DNA of 39,725 bases from Cohnella phaseoli. Lineage in GTDB: Bacteria > Bacillota > Bacilli > Paenibacillales > Paenibacillaceae. The translations under genes and the position numbers were made by a program. The notes beneath the pieces are model-generated. The model was not told where the DNA came from. It saw only the letters and a list, made by a program, of their open reading frames with translations, and ran no database searches. This document shows positions 15,999 to 24,201 of the stretch, piece by piece (position 1 is the stretch's first letter; each line of letters starts with the position of its first letter). Where the stretch lies: NCBI RefSeq assembly GCF_003386235.1, contig NZ_QRDZ01000054.1:1-39725 (forward strand), given 5' to 3'.

Positions 15999-18107
15999 AT
16001 GAACCTTTTTTACAACGCGCACCATTCGCCTATAGGAGCCTTCGCCAGCTTTACTTTGGGTTTTAAAGGAGCGGCGGGAGGACTGGGCCTGGAGCTGGGC
16101 AAGCCGGCGGACCATAATGTGTACATCGGAGTGGAATCGGAGAACGGCAAGCGGCTTTATCGCTCATTGCCATTTTTCGAAAGCGCTGTCGACGAGAGCA
16201 GAAGGTATGACGTGGAGAAGGAAGCGGACGACGATGCCGCCGGCCCGCGTATTTATCCCTATTCCGGCGATGATATTCGTCACGAGCTTCGTCTGGGCAC
16301 CGACACATGGGAAGCGGAGGACCTCGTGTTTCGCATCTATTCTCCCGCGCATGCCGTTCCCGATCCGGAGCGCGCCTCTCCGGAGGAGCTGAAAGACGCG
16401 CTGCTTCCGGCGGTGTTCGCCGAGCTGACCGTCGACAATCGCAAGAGCTCGAAGAACCGCAGAGCTTTCTTCGGATACCGGGGCAGCGACCCTTACGCGA
16501 ACATGCGGCGGCTGGACGATACGACGAACGGGAAAATGAAGGGAGTCGGGCAGGGACTGATTACCGCGATTGCAACCGACGACTCCTCGGCGCGCTCGGC
16601 GATGGGCTTCGGCATGGAACGGATTCTTGGCGCCGAGCTGGAGGAAAACTGGACTTTCGGACTCGGGATGACGGGAGCGATTGTTACGGACGTGCCTGCA
16701 GGGGAAATCCGCACGGTCCGCTTCGCGATCTGTTTCTACCGCGGTGGCGTTGCGACATCGGGGATGGAGACGAGCTATTATTATACGAGGCTGTTTCGCA
16801 ACATCGAAGAGGTCGCCGATTATGCGCTGACGCATTTCGATCGTTTGACGGAAGCTTGCGCGGCCGCGGATGAGGAGGTTGAGGCCTCCAGACTGAACGA
16901 TAGTCAGAAATTTATGCTGCGCCATTCCGTCCACAGCTACTATGGCAACACGCAGCTGCTCGCGGATAAGGACGGCAAGCCGCTCTGGGTCGTCAACGAG
17001 GGCGAATACCGGATGATGAATACGTTCGATCTGACTGTGGATCAGCTGTTTTTCGAGATGAAGCTGAACCCGTGGACGGTTCGCAACGTGCTCGATCAGT
17101 TCGTCGATCGCTACAGTTACGAAGACCAAACCCGTTTCCCCGGAGAAAGCAAGCTTCATCCCGGAGGGATCAGCTTTACGCACGACATGGGCGTCGGCAA
17201 CGTCTTTTCGCGCCCGTCGTATTCTTCCTACGAAATGTACGGCATCGACGGTTGCTTCTCGCATATGACGCATGAGCAGCTCGTCAACTGGATTCTATGC
17301 GCCGCAGTGTACGACGAGCGTTCCGGAGACCGGGAATGGCTGCAGGGAAAATCAGGTCTGCTAGAGGCCTGCTTCCAAAGCATGCTCAACCGGGATCATC
17401 CCGATTCGGACAAGCGCAACGGACTGATGGGGCTGGACAGCTCCCGCACGATGGGCGGGGCCGAGATTACGACGTACGACAGCCTCGACGTGTCGCTCGG
17501 GCAGTCTCGAAACAATCTGTACATGGCCGGAAAGTGCTGGGCGGCCTATGTCGCGATGGAGAAGCTGTTCGCTCGCTTCGGGAAGCCGGATCTGGCCGTG
17601 ATGGCCGGAAGTCAGGCGGAGAGGTGTGCATCCACGATCGCCGCGCAGCTCAACGAACAGGGCTATATTCCGGCGGTCATCGGCGAAGGCAACGACTCTA
17701 AGATCATTCCGGCGATTGAAGGGTTGATTTTCCCTTACATGACGGGGAACGAGGAGGCGCTGGACCGGAATGGGCGTTACGCGCCCTACTTGCAGGCGCT
17801 GCGGACGCATCTGGATCACGTGTTCTCGAGCGGCGCCTGCCTGTTCCCGGACGGGGGCTGGAAACTGTCGTCGACCAGCGATAACTCTTGGCTCAGCAAA
17901 ATTTATTTATGCCAGTTTATCGCCCGCCGCATTATGGGCGTCGATTTCGGCGACGGCGGCATCGCAGCCGACAAAGCGCACGTAAGCTGGCTGACGCATC
18001 CCGAGCTGTCTTATTGGAGCTGGAGCGATCAGATTCTCGCCGGGAATATCATCGGCAGCAAGTATTATCCGAGAGGCGTAACCAGCGTCCTTTGGCTGGA
18101 AGAATAG
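15999..18107 (+). CDS. GH52 beta-xylosidase
   Basis: Intracellular retaining exo-enzyme that removes xylose from the non-reducing end of xylo-oligosaccharides. It has 702 residues with no signal peptide, the usual size for glycoside hydrolase family 52. Similarity to the Geobacillus stearothermophilus XynB2 type is recognisable along the whole length, from 'FYNAHHSPIGAFASFTLGF' to 'GSKYYPRGVTSVLWLEE'. The published XynB2 catalytic residues (E335 and D495) correspond to the Glu in 'WVVNEGEYRMMNTFD' (334/336) and the Asp in 'TTYDSLDVSLG' (494/497). It is divergent from an AraC regulator and preceded by an AACAAAAT motif (15881-15888) that recurs before the GH8 gene. A bulged hairpin follows the stop. 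Confidence 0.95.
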   Translation: MNLFYNAHHSPIGAFASFTLGFKGAAGGLGLELGKPADHNVYIGVESENGKRLYRSLPFFESAVDESRRYDVEKEADDDAAGPRIYPYSGDDIRHELRLGTDTWEAEDLVFRIYSPAHAVPDPERASPEELKDALLPAVFAELTVDNRKSSKNRRAFFGYRGSDPYANMRRLDDTTNGKMKGVGQGLITAIATDDSSARSAMGFGMERILGAELEENWTFGLGMTGAIVTDVPAGEIRTVRFAICFYRGGVATSGMETSYYYTRLFRNIEEVADYALTHFDRLTEACAAADEEVEASRLNDSQKFMLRHSVHSYYGNTQLLADKDGKPLWVVNEGEYRMMNTFDLTVDQLFFEMKLNPWTVRNVLDQFVDRYSYEDQTRFPGESKLHPGGISFTHDMGVGNVFSRPSYSSYEMYGIDGCFSHMTHEQLVNWILCAAVYDERSGDREWLQGKSGLLEACFQSMLNRDHPDSDKRNGLMGLDSSRTMGGAEITTYDSLDVSLGQSRNNLYMAGKCWAAYVAMEKLFARFGKPDLAVMAGSQAERCASTIAAQLNEQGYIPAVIGEGNDSKIIPAIEGLIFPYMTGNEEALDRNGRYAPYLQALRTHLDHVFSSGACLFPDGGWKLSSTSDNSWLSKIYLCQFIARRIMGVDFGDGGIAADKAHVSWLTHPELSYWSWSDQILAGNIIGSKYYPRGVTSVLWLEE

Positions 18108-18124
18108 AGGCTGGCGAGGGGAGG

Positions 18125-18210
18125 AGCGGAAGGAGCGAGGTCAATTTCAGACACGTCAAGGCCAAGAAAGCGCCTCGCTCCTCCAGCCGCTAGCTTCCGC
18201 TATCGTTTTT
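18125..18210 (+). terminator. Bulged hairpin with T-run after GH52 gene
   Basis: Nested arms: AGCGGAAG (18125-18132) with CTTCCGCT (18194-18201), and AGGAGCGAGG (18131-18140) with CCTCGCTCCT (18173-18182). GGCTGG (18109-18114) can alternatively pair with CCAGCC (18183-18188). A run of five T (18206-18210) follows, so termination after the beta-xylosidase gene is plausible, although the stem is interrupted. The rest of the 225-base gap carries only the cre-like site near its end. Confidence 0.5.
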
Positions 18211-18295
18211 ACGGTAGGCAAACGAGGCTCTCTTAGCTGAAATGAGAGTGACTTACACATCGAGAGAACGGACGGACTCATTTTCCTCGGTTATT

Positions 18296-18309
18296 TGTAA
18301 GCGTTCCCA
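18296..18309 (+). promoter_or_regulatory. Candidate catabolite-responsive element (cre, CcpA site)
   Basis: TGTAAGCGTTCCCA matches 13 of 14 positions of the Bacillus cre consensus TGWAARCGYTWNCW. It lies 23 bases upstream of the TTG start of the YesN-type regulator, a position where bound CcpA would block transcription. Glucose repression of the regulator is expected; this is inference from the motif. Confidence 0.6.
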
Positions 18310-18332
18310 CATATGAAGCGGAGGGATGCGAA

Positions 18333-19898
18333 TTGAAAAGAGCGATTCTGGTCGACGATGAAGTGTTTGCTCGCAAAGGGCTGCTCGGGCTTATCCCTTG
18401 GGCGAAGCTAGGCTTTGAGGTCGTGGGCGAAGCGGAAGACGGGGAAGACGCATATGCACTGATCGAAACGGTTCGCCCGGATGTCGTCGTCACCGATATA
18501 CGCATGCCCGCATTGGACGGTCTGGAGCTGATTCGCAAAGTGCGGGAAAGCGGCAACGACAAAACGAAGTTTATTATTATTAGCGGATACGGGGATTTCA
18601 AATATGCCCAGCAAGCCGTTCGGTACGACGTATCGGATTATCTGCTCAAGCCGATCGACGAGAACGAGCTGGCGGCCGCGCTGTTGAAGATTGCGGGAGC
18701 TTCGGAGCCAGGACGGGCGGAAGCCGAGTACCGGTTCATTCAAGCGTCTGTGTTCGATCGTCTGCTGACGGGACGACCGGACGAAGGTTATCTGTCGGAG
18801 GCGTCGCGTATTTTAAGCCTTCCGCTGAACACCTCGCTGCGCTGCGTTACTGTGGAGATCAACGATGCGGCGTTCGACTCGAAAGAGGCGCAGGTAACGG
18901 AGGGACTCGAACGAGTCAAGCAGGCGTTAATGGAGGAGGGAGCGGCCTATTCGAACGGAAATGCTCAATGCTTGCTCGCAAAAAGCTTGACGGAGCTCCA
19001 CTTTCTGCTATTCGACGAGCTTGACGCAGGGGAAATCCGACGGTTCGGAGAAAGGCTGATTCTCGCAGCCGGTCCTCACATCGACGGCGTTCTGCGCGTG
19101 TATGCCGGCGCAATCGTTCCGACGCTGGAGCGGGCCAGGGAGTCTTACGCATCGGCGTCGGCGCTGACAAGTTACAAATACGCTTTCGATAGAAGCGTGC
19201 TTGTCCACGAAGAGCTGGCGGGGCAATGCGTCGCTTACAAGGAATTGGAAGCCGGCCTGTTGACCGAACTGCTTGAGCGCTTGGAAGAAAGGGACGAGGC
19301 AGGGATGGCGAAGACGACCGATCGGATGTTCGACGCTTTTCGGGAGCAGCGCTATTCGCCGGAATCGGTTCAAGCCTCGATCTCCAGATGCATACACGGA
19401 GTAAGCGGCATTATCCAAAATATGCAGGGAGACGAGAGCGCCGTGATTTCGCTGCCCCGGCTGCTGCGCACCCGACGGGAGCCAAGAACGCTTAATGGCA
19501 TTAAAGGTCTGTTCCTCGAATTTTTACGAGAGAGCGCGGTATATATATCCGGGCTCCGCAGCGCGATGACGAAAGGGGACATCGGTAAAGTCAAGCAATA
19601 CATCGATAGTCATTTCGGCGAAAATATCAACTTGAAGAGCATTTCCAAGCGCTTTTACTTGAACCCGGTCTACCTTGGCCAGCTGTTCAAAAAAACGTAC
19701 GGCGTCTATTTCAATGAGTATTTGCTGCAGATCCGCATAGCCGAAGCGAAAAGACAGCTCAGGCAGACGGACCACAAAGTGTACGAGATAGCGGCCAGCG
19801 TCGGCTTCGGCAACTCGGATTATTTCGTCTGCCAATTCGAGAAAGTCGAGGGGAGAACCCCGACGGAATACAAAAACGCGATATTGGCGAAGGCCTAG
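18333..19898 (+). CDS. YesN-type response regulator, AraC output domain (no adjacent kinase)
   Basis: A 521-residue response regulator. The receiver (about 3-120) has the acidic pair in 'AILVDDE', the phosphoacceptor D55 in 'DVVVTDIRMPALDG' and the Lys in 'YLLKPIDENEL'. A long variable middle region precedes the C-terminal AraC DNA-binding domain (about 415-515) with 'LNPVYLGQLFKKTYGVYFNE' and 'EIAASVGFGNSDYFVCQFEK'. The start is TTG at 18333 with GGAGGG seven bases upstream; the nearby ATG is in another frame that stops quickly. No sensor kinase is adjacent: the nearest is 2.5 kb downstream beside its own regulator. It is probably a regulator of the flanking xylanolytic genes, under cre control. 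Confidence 0.92.
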   Translation: MKRAILVDDEVFARKGLLGLIPWAKLGFEVVGEAEDGEDAYALIETVRPDVVVTDIRMPALDGLELIRKVRESGNDKTKFIIISGYGDFKYAQQAVRYDVSDYLLKPIDENELAAALLKIAGASEPGRAEAEYRFIQASVFDRLLTGRPDEGYLSEASRILSLPLNTSLRCVTVEINDAAFDSKEAQVTEGLERVKQALMEEGAAYSNGNAQCLLAKSLTELHFLLFDELDAGEIRRFGERLILAAGPHIDGVLRVYAGAIVPTLERARESYASASALTSYKYAFDRSVLVHEELAGQCVAYKELEAGLLTELLERLEERDEAGMAKTTDRMFDAFREQRYSPESVQASISRCIHGVSGIIQNMQGDESAVISLPRLLRTRREPRTLNGIKGLFLEFLRESAVYISGLRSAMTKGDIGKVKQYIDSHFGENINLKSISKRFYLNPVYLGQLFKKTYGVYFNEYLLQIRIAEAKRQLRQTDHKVYEIAASVGFGNSDYFVCQFEKVEGRTPTEYKNAILAKA

Positions 19899-19943
19899 GC
19901 GGCAACAGGGCGCTTTCGTGATAGAAAAACAGGCATCGCCATG

Positions 19944-20047
19944 AACAACGCGCGGGGGCGGAACAAAATGCGGTCGCCGACTTCGGTTCTGCAATGACGA
20001 CGATCATGCAAGTCATCGAGTTATTACGGCATACCGTTCCGCAATGA
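19944..20047 (+). promoter_or_regulatory. Repeat-rich upstream region of GH8 gene, candidate operators
   Basis: AACAACG (19944-19950) and AACAAAATG (19962-19970) form an 18-base-spaced direct repeat, like the AACAAGCG pair upstream of the transporter (25893-25919). A second direct repeat, GTTCYGCAATGA, occurs at 19986-19997 and 20036-20047, 50 bases apart with one mismatch. AraC-type proteins bind such same-orientation half-sites about two turns apart. No clear -35/-10 pair was found. Confidence 0.35.
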
Positions 20048-20080
20048 TACTTCGATAAGGACATTGGGAGGCGTAAAAGA

Positions 20081-21235
20081 TTGATGGATAACATAGCGAG
20101 CTCAGGCGCTTATCATTCGGGAAAATACCGCAATTTGCTGGCGGAGTACGGATATGACGGGAAGGAGATTGCGGACAGGCTGGCGTTAGGTTGGGAGCAG
20201 TTATTCGGCGACCGCGAGGAGACCCGGATCTATTATCCTACTGGCGAAGATATGGGCTATATGCTGGATACCGGGAACCTCGACGTCAGAACGGAAGGCA
20301 TGTCTTACGGAATGATGATGGCTGTGCAGCTTGACCGGCGCGACGTGTTCGACCGGCTGTGGAAATGGACGTACAAGCATATGTACATGGACGAGGGAGA
20401 AAATGCGGGCTATTTCGCCTGGTCGTGCGAGCCCGACGGAACGAAGCGTTCGCACGGCCCGGCTCCCGACGGCGAGGAATATTTTGCGCTGGCGCTTTTT
20501 TTCGCCTCGCACAGATGGGGAGACGGCGCGCCTCCGCTGGATTACGGGGCCAAGGCGCGCGAACTGCTTAGCGCATGCGTTCACAAAGGCGAGGACGGAA
20601 TTGGCCATCCGATGTGGAATCGGCACAATAAGCTGATCAAGTTCGTGCCGAACTGCGAGTATACCGACCCTTCCTATCATCTTCCTCATTTCTATGAATT
20701 GTTCGCGCTGTGGGCGAACGAGGAGGATCGAGTTTTCTGGACGGAGGCGGCCGCGGCGAGCCGGAAATACTTAAAGCTTGCCTGTCATCCGAAGACGGGA
20801 TTGGCTCCAGAGTATGCTTATTATGACGGTATGCCGAACGATGAGCGCGGCTACGGTCATTTCTTCAGCGACTCGTATCGGGTCGCCGCCAACGTCGGCC
20901 TCGATGCGGAATGGTTCGGGGCGACGGAGTGGATGCGCGAGGAAGCTCGGAGGATTCAACAGTTTTTCTCTGACAAACACCCCGAGGATTACCGCAGATA
21001 TACGATTTCGGGAGATCCGTTCGAAGAGAAATCGCTGCACCCCGTCGGCCTGATCGCGACCAATGCGATGGCTTCGCTCGCCAATCCTGAAGGCGAGTTT
21101 GCCAGAGCCTGCGTCGAACTGTTCTGGAATACCCCCGTGCGTAAGGGAGACAGACGATATTATGACAATTGCCTATATCTGTTCGCGATGCTCGCATTAA
21201 GCGGGTCCTTCCGAATTTGGCATCCGAAATCATGA
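20081..21235 (+). CDS. GH8 reducing-end xylose-releasing exo-oligoxylanase
   Basis: A cytosolic inverting enzyme of glycoside hydrolase family 8 that releases xylose from the reducing end of xylo-oligosaccharides (Rex type, as in Bacillus halodurans BH2105). It has 384 residues and no signal peptide, matching Rex length. The known Rex catalytic residues E70, D128 and D263 correspond here to E72 in 'VRTEGMSYGMMMA', D130 in 'PAPDGEEYFALALFFASHRW' and D264 in 'FFSDSYRVAANVG'. The start is TTG at 20081 or ATG at 20084; GGGAGG is 9 and 12 bases upstream. It complements the non-reducing-end GH52 enzyme. A GH67 relic begins exactly at its 3' end. Confidence 0.93.
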   Translation: MMDNIASSGAYHSGKYRNLLAEYGYDGKEIADRLALGWEQLFGDREETRIYYPTGEDMGYMLDTGNLDVRTEGMSYGMMMAVQLDRRDVFDRLWKWTYKHMYMDEGENAGYFAWSCEPDGTKRSHGPAPDGEEYFALALFFASHRWGDGAPPLDYGAKARELLSACVHKGEDGIGHPMWNRHNKLIKFVPNCEYTDPSYHLPHFYELFALWANEEDRVFWTEAAAASRKYLKLACHPKTGLAPEYAYYDGMPNDERGYGHFFSDSYRVAANVGLDAEWFGATEWMREEARRIQQFFSDKHPEDYRRYTISGDPFEEKSLHPVGLIATNAMASLANPEGEFARACVELFWNTPVRKGDRRYYDNCLYLFAMLALSGSFRIWHPKS

Positions 21236-21358
21236 GAAACACGATTGGGAACGGCTCGTCCATCAGGAGGAGCATGCCTGCGAGTGGCGAGACGTGGTGA
21301 ACGCTTATTCTACCGCACATCCGGCATCCCGGACCGACATGGTCGCACGATCTATTAA
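21231..21358 (+). pseudogene. 3' relic of a GH67 alpha-glucuronidase, frameshifted
   Basis: The gap after the GH8 stop encodes the last 40 or so residues of an alpha-glucuronidase. One frame reads 'WERLVHQEEHACEWRDVVNAY' in two parts: WERLVHQEEHA and CEWRDVVNAY. After 21308 the reading shifts by one base to 'FYRTSGIPDRHGRTIY' and then the stop TAA (21356-21358). The pattern HQ.EHA.EWRD..N.YFYR.SGIPD.HGR.IY is the conserved GH67 C-terminus. One T appears to be missing at the junction. Nothing of the remaining 600 or more residues is present, because the GH8 gene occupies the sequence upstream. It cannot be functional. An intact copy may exist elsewhere in the genome. Confidence 0.8.
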
Positions 21359-21456
21359 CCTTAGGGAGGATTCGGTCAGGAATTGTGGAAGGGATGTGCA
21401 CGGACTTGAGCAAGGAGCGAGGCAAGAAGGCGGATCAAATAAAGGGGGGGCTGAGG

Positions 21457-22260
21457 ATGACGGAGTTGACCGTCCGGGAGGTCGTCGACGCGCTGGCGGA
21501 ATGGGGCGGCGCGTCGATCGGAGAAGCGGACCGGTTGTTGGCCGGAGAGCCTGCGACGGCGGTTCGAGGTATCGCCGTTGCGTTCACAGCAACGATTGGC
21601 GCGATGCAGGAGGCAGCAGACTCGGGCGCGAGCCTGCTCATTGTTCATGAAGGGGCTTTCTATTCCCACGAGAACGATCCGGCAGCTTGGCTTGCTTGCG
21701 CCGCGTTCTACGAGGAGAAGAGGCGCCGAATAGCGCGAAGCGGCTTGGCGATCTATCGCTGCCACGACACGCTGCACCGCTGCCACCTGGACCTCATTAC
21801 GGAGGGGCTGATTCGCGAGCTCGGGTGGCAACGCTGTGTTGCGCGGCACCTGCCGGCCGCTTCGCTGATCGAGCTTTCGGAGCCGATGACCGGAGAGCAG
21901 GTCGTCAAGCATGTCAAGCAGCTGCTTGGTCTGGACCGGGTTCGCGTGGCCGGGAACCTGAAGGTCGACTGCTTGAGGATCGGTTTGCTTGTCGGCTATC
22001 GAGGGGGTGGAAAGCTGGCCATTCCATTGTTTGACCGCTATGGCGCGGACCTCGTCCTGTACGGCGAAGGACCGGAGTGGGAGACGCCCGAGTATGTGCG
22101 GGACCTGGCCGAAATGGGCGGGAGAGGCGCCATTGTTGCATTGGGCCATCTGGAGAGCGAGCAACCGGGCATGAAACTGCTGACAGAGCGACTCCAAGCG
22201 CTCTTTCCGGGCGTGCCGGTTAGTTTCTGCCCAGTTGCTCCGGCGTTGCGCAGCCTCTAA
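21457..22260 (+). CDS. Nif3-like (DUF34) dinuclear metal-centre protein, variant ligands
   Basis: A 267-residue cytosolic protein of the NIF3/YqfO family. The ATG at 21457 follows GGGGGGG and GAGG-like bases; the open frame extends 24 codons upstream without a better site. The canonical family has an HH pair, an H-x-x-x-D and a C-terminal H-x-x-x-E as metal ligands. Here the first is H64-E65 in 'LIVHEGAFYSH', the second is 'CHDTLHRCH' (H103, H107), and the third is conserved in 'GHLESEQPG'. This resembles a sugar-operon-associated branch with an HE motif. Molecular function is unknown. It lies downstream of GH8 and the GH67 relic and ends at a terminator, so it is probably co-transcribed with GH8. 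Confidence 0.82.
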   Translation: MTELTVREVVDALAEWGGASIGEADRLLAGEPATAVRGIAVAFTATIGAMQEAADSGASLLIVHEGAFYSHENDPAAWLACAAFYEEKRRRIARSGLAIYRCHDTLHRCHLDLITEGLIRELGWQRCVARHLPAASLIELSEPMTGEQVVKHVKQLLGLDRVRVAGNLKVDCLRIGLLVGYRGGGKLAIPLFDRYGADLVLYGEGPEWETPEYVRDLAEMGGRGAIVALGHLESEQPGMKLLTERLQALFPGVPVSFCPVAPALRSL

Positions 22261-22282
22261 CAGAAAAAGCAATAAAGCAAGC

Positions 22283-22323
22283 AGGATGTCTCACGGTCGC
22301 CATGACCGGGGGCATCCTTTTTT
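22283..22323 (+). terminator. Intrinsic terminator after Nif3-like gene
   Basis: The stem begins AGGATG (22283-22288) and closes with CATCCT (22313-22318). An inner CGGTC / GACCG stem surrounds a short GCCAT loop, with G-T pairs between the two. A run of six T (22318-22323) follows. It separates the GH8 transcript from the sensor kinase gene. Confidence 0.85.
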
Positions 22324-22389
22324 GCGTTTGTTGTCGCGGAATTCCATTTCCGGTGCTAGAATACTGTTTAATCGATAGGAGGGCTTGGC

Positions 22390-24201
22390 ATGAGGGGGAT
22401 TGCCGAAGCGTGTCAGAGACTGTTCCTCGGCACGATTCAGAGAAAGTTGGTGTTCGCGTTTCTGTTTGTAATCGTGCTTCCGATCGTACTTTCCGGCATT
22501 CTGTCCATCGGGCTAATCCAGTCCTCGGTGAAGAGCAAGGCGAACATCGGCAACGAAATGGCGCTGTCTCAGGCGGCGGCTCAGGTGGAGCGCGTCTTTC
22601 GGGATATGCTGATCGCTTCCAATACGCTGATGCTCGACGACGAAATTTCCGGCATTTTGACCGACAGCAGCAAGGACGACCCCACAGAACGGTACTACAC
22701 GAGCAGCGTGATGAACAGCAAGTTTTTCAACATTCAGACGTCGACGCTGGACTATTATCCGAACCACTTTATCGCCGTCATCGACCGCAGCGGCAGCATG
22801 TACGCCACGTTTCCGCCGGAATCGGGGGCGTCGGACGCGCTGCTCGGCCTGCTTAAGGAAGAGCGGGTGCCAAGCAACGCCAACTATTTGCAAATGAGCG
22901 GCTCGTCCCATCTGATCGACTACGCGCCGCTGGGGCAGCCGATTCGGTATATCGTGTTGACGCGGGCTTACATGGAGCTCGGCAACGGTAAAAAGCTCGG
23001 AGACATCGTCATCGGGATGCCCGAGTCGGAACTGGCGGGCATCCTGAGGGAGCTGGGGGCCGAGCAGGGAATCGGCGGCTATGTAATCAACGAGGACGGC
23101 TATATCGTTTCCTCTTCGAACGAGGAGCAGATCGGTTCGCTGCTTCCCTATGCCGACGAATTGAAGAGGGCGAAAGCCGGCTTCTTCGAGCTGAAGGATA
23201 GCCGCGTCATCGTCAACGTCAAATACTTGGATCGACTCGGCTGGAGCGTCGTCCAAGTGGTGCCGGACGACGTCTTGTTCGCCGACGCCTATTCGATCCG
23301 CAATTCGCTCGTCTACGTCAATGCGCTGTTTCTGCTCGTCTTCTTCGGTCTATCCTTTTTCATCGCCCGCAGCCTTTCGAAGCCGATCTCCAATTTGAAC
23401 AAGGCGACCGAAAGGTTAGCCGCAGGCCATCTGGAAACGAGGGTGGACGTGCTGCGCAAGGACGAGCTGGGCAAGCTGTCGCTCAAATTCAACAAAATGG
23501 CCGCGCAAATTCACGAGCTGTTCTCCAAGGTGAACGAGGAGCAGAAAACGAAGAGGGAGCTGGAGCTTAAAATGCTGTATGCGCAAATCAACCCCCATTT
23601 TCTGTTCAACACGCTTAACTCGATTCGTTGGCTGGCCGACGCAAGCAAAGTGTTCAACGTCAGCAAGGTGATTGTGGCGCTCGCCAATCTGCTGAAAAGC
23701 AGCATTCTGAGCAAAAACGAATGGATTACGGTCCGCGAGGAAATCGAGAACGTCAAAAACTACGTGACGATCCAGAAGTTTCGCTACGCCTCGCTGTTTG
23801 CGGACGAGTACGACATCGACGACGATACGCTCGATTGCGGCATTCCCAAGCTCATCCTGCAGCCGCTCGTGGAAAATTCGATCATTCACGGCTTCGAGGG
23901 CTTGGAGCGCCAAGGCTTGCTGAGAATTCGGGTCCGCCGCGAAGACGAACGGATCGTCGTCACGGTGTCGGACAACGGCGTCGGAGCCGATCCGGAGCGG
24001 CTGAAGGAAATCGCGGAGGGGCGCAGAGCGTCATCGGGAAAATTCAGCGGCATCGGCATCGCTAACGTGAACGACAGACTGATCCTTCACTACGGGTCGG
24101 AATTTGCCTTAGGCATTCAAGGCGAACCGGGAGAAGGCATGCGGATGACGGTCGTCATTCCTGTGCGAACGTTAACGCCGGAGGAGGATGGACATGTATA
24201 A
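22390..24201 (+). CDS. YesM-type sensor histidine kinase
   Basis: A 603-residue membrane kinase. TM1 (about 20-43) and TM2 (about 305-328) flank a Cache-like extracellular sensor of about 260 residues. A HAMP domain (about 328-385) follows. The His_kinase domain has the phosphoacceptor H403 in 'LYAQINPHFLFNTLNSIRW', and the HATPase_c domain has 'LILQPLVENSIIHGFEG' (N box) and 'VTVSDNGVG' (G1 box). The ATG follows a GGAGGG site. It overlaps the downstream YesN-type gene by eight bases, marking a cognate pair. Members beside carbohydrate transporters sense extracellular oligosaccharides, directly or through a binding protein; xylo-oligosaccharides are the likely cue here. Confidence 0.94.
   Translation: MRGIAEACQRLFLGTIQRKLVFAFLFVIVLPIVLSGILSIGLIQSSVKSKANIGNEMALSQAAAQVERVFRDMLIASNTLMLDDEISGILTDSSKDDPTERYYTSSVMNSKFFNIQTSTLDYYPNHFIAVIDRSGSMYATFPPESGASDALLGLLKEERVPSNANYLQMSGSSHLIDYAPLGQPIRYIVLTRAYMELGNGKKLGDIVIGMPESELAGILRELGAEQGIGGYVINEDGYIVSSSNEEQIGSLLPYADELKRAKAGFFELKDSRVIVNVKYLDRLGWSVVQVVPDDVLFADAYSIRNSLVYVNALFLLVFFGLSFFIARSLSKPISNLNKATERLAAGHLETRVDVLRKDELGKLSLKFNKMAAQIHELFSKVNEEQKTKRELELKMLYAQINPHFLFNTLNSIRWLADASKVFNVSKVIVALANLLKSSILSKNEWITVREEIENVKNYVTIQKFRYASLFADEYDIDDDTLDCGIPKLILQPLVENSIIHGFEGLERQGLLRIRVRREDERIVVTVSDNGVGADPERLKEIAEGRRASSGKFSGIGIANVNDRLILHYGSEFALGIQGEPGEGMRMTVVIPVRTLTPEEDGHV

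Noticed and set aside
21294..21650. Plus-strand 118-codon frame after GH8 as a gene
   Set aside because: Its first part is the GH67 relic in one frame and its remainder is a shadow of the Nif3-like gene.
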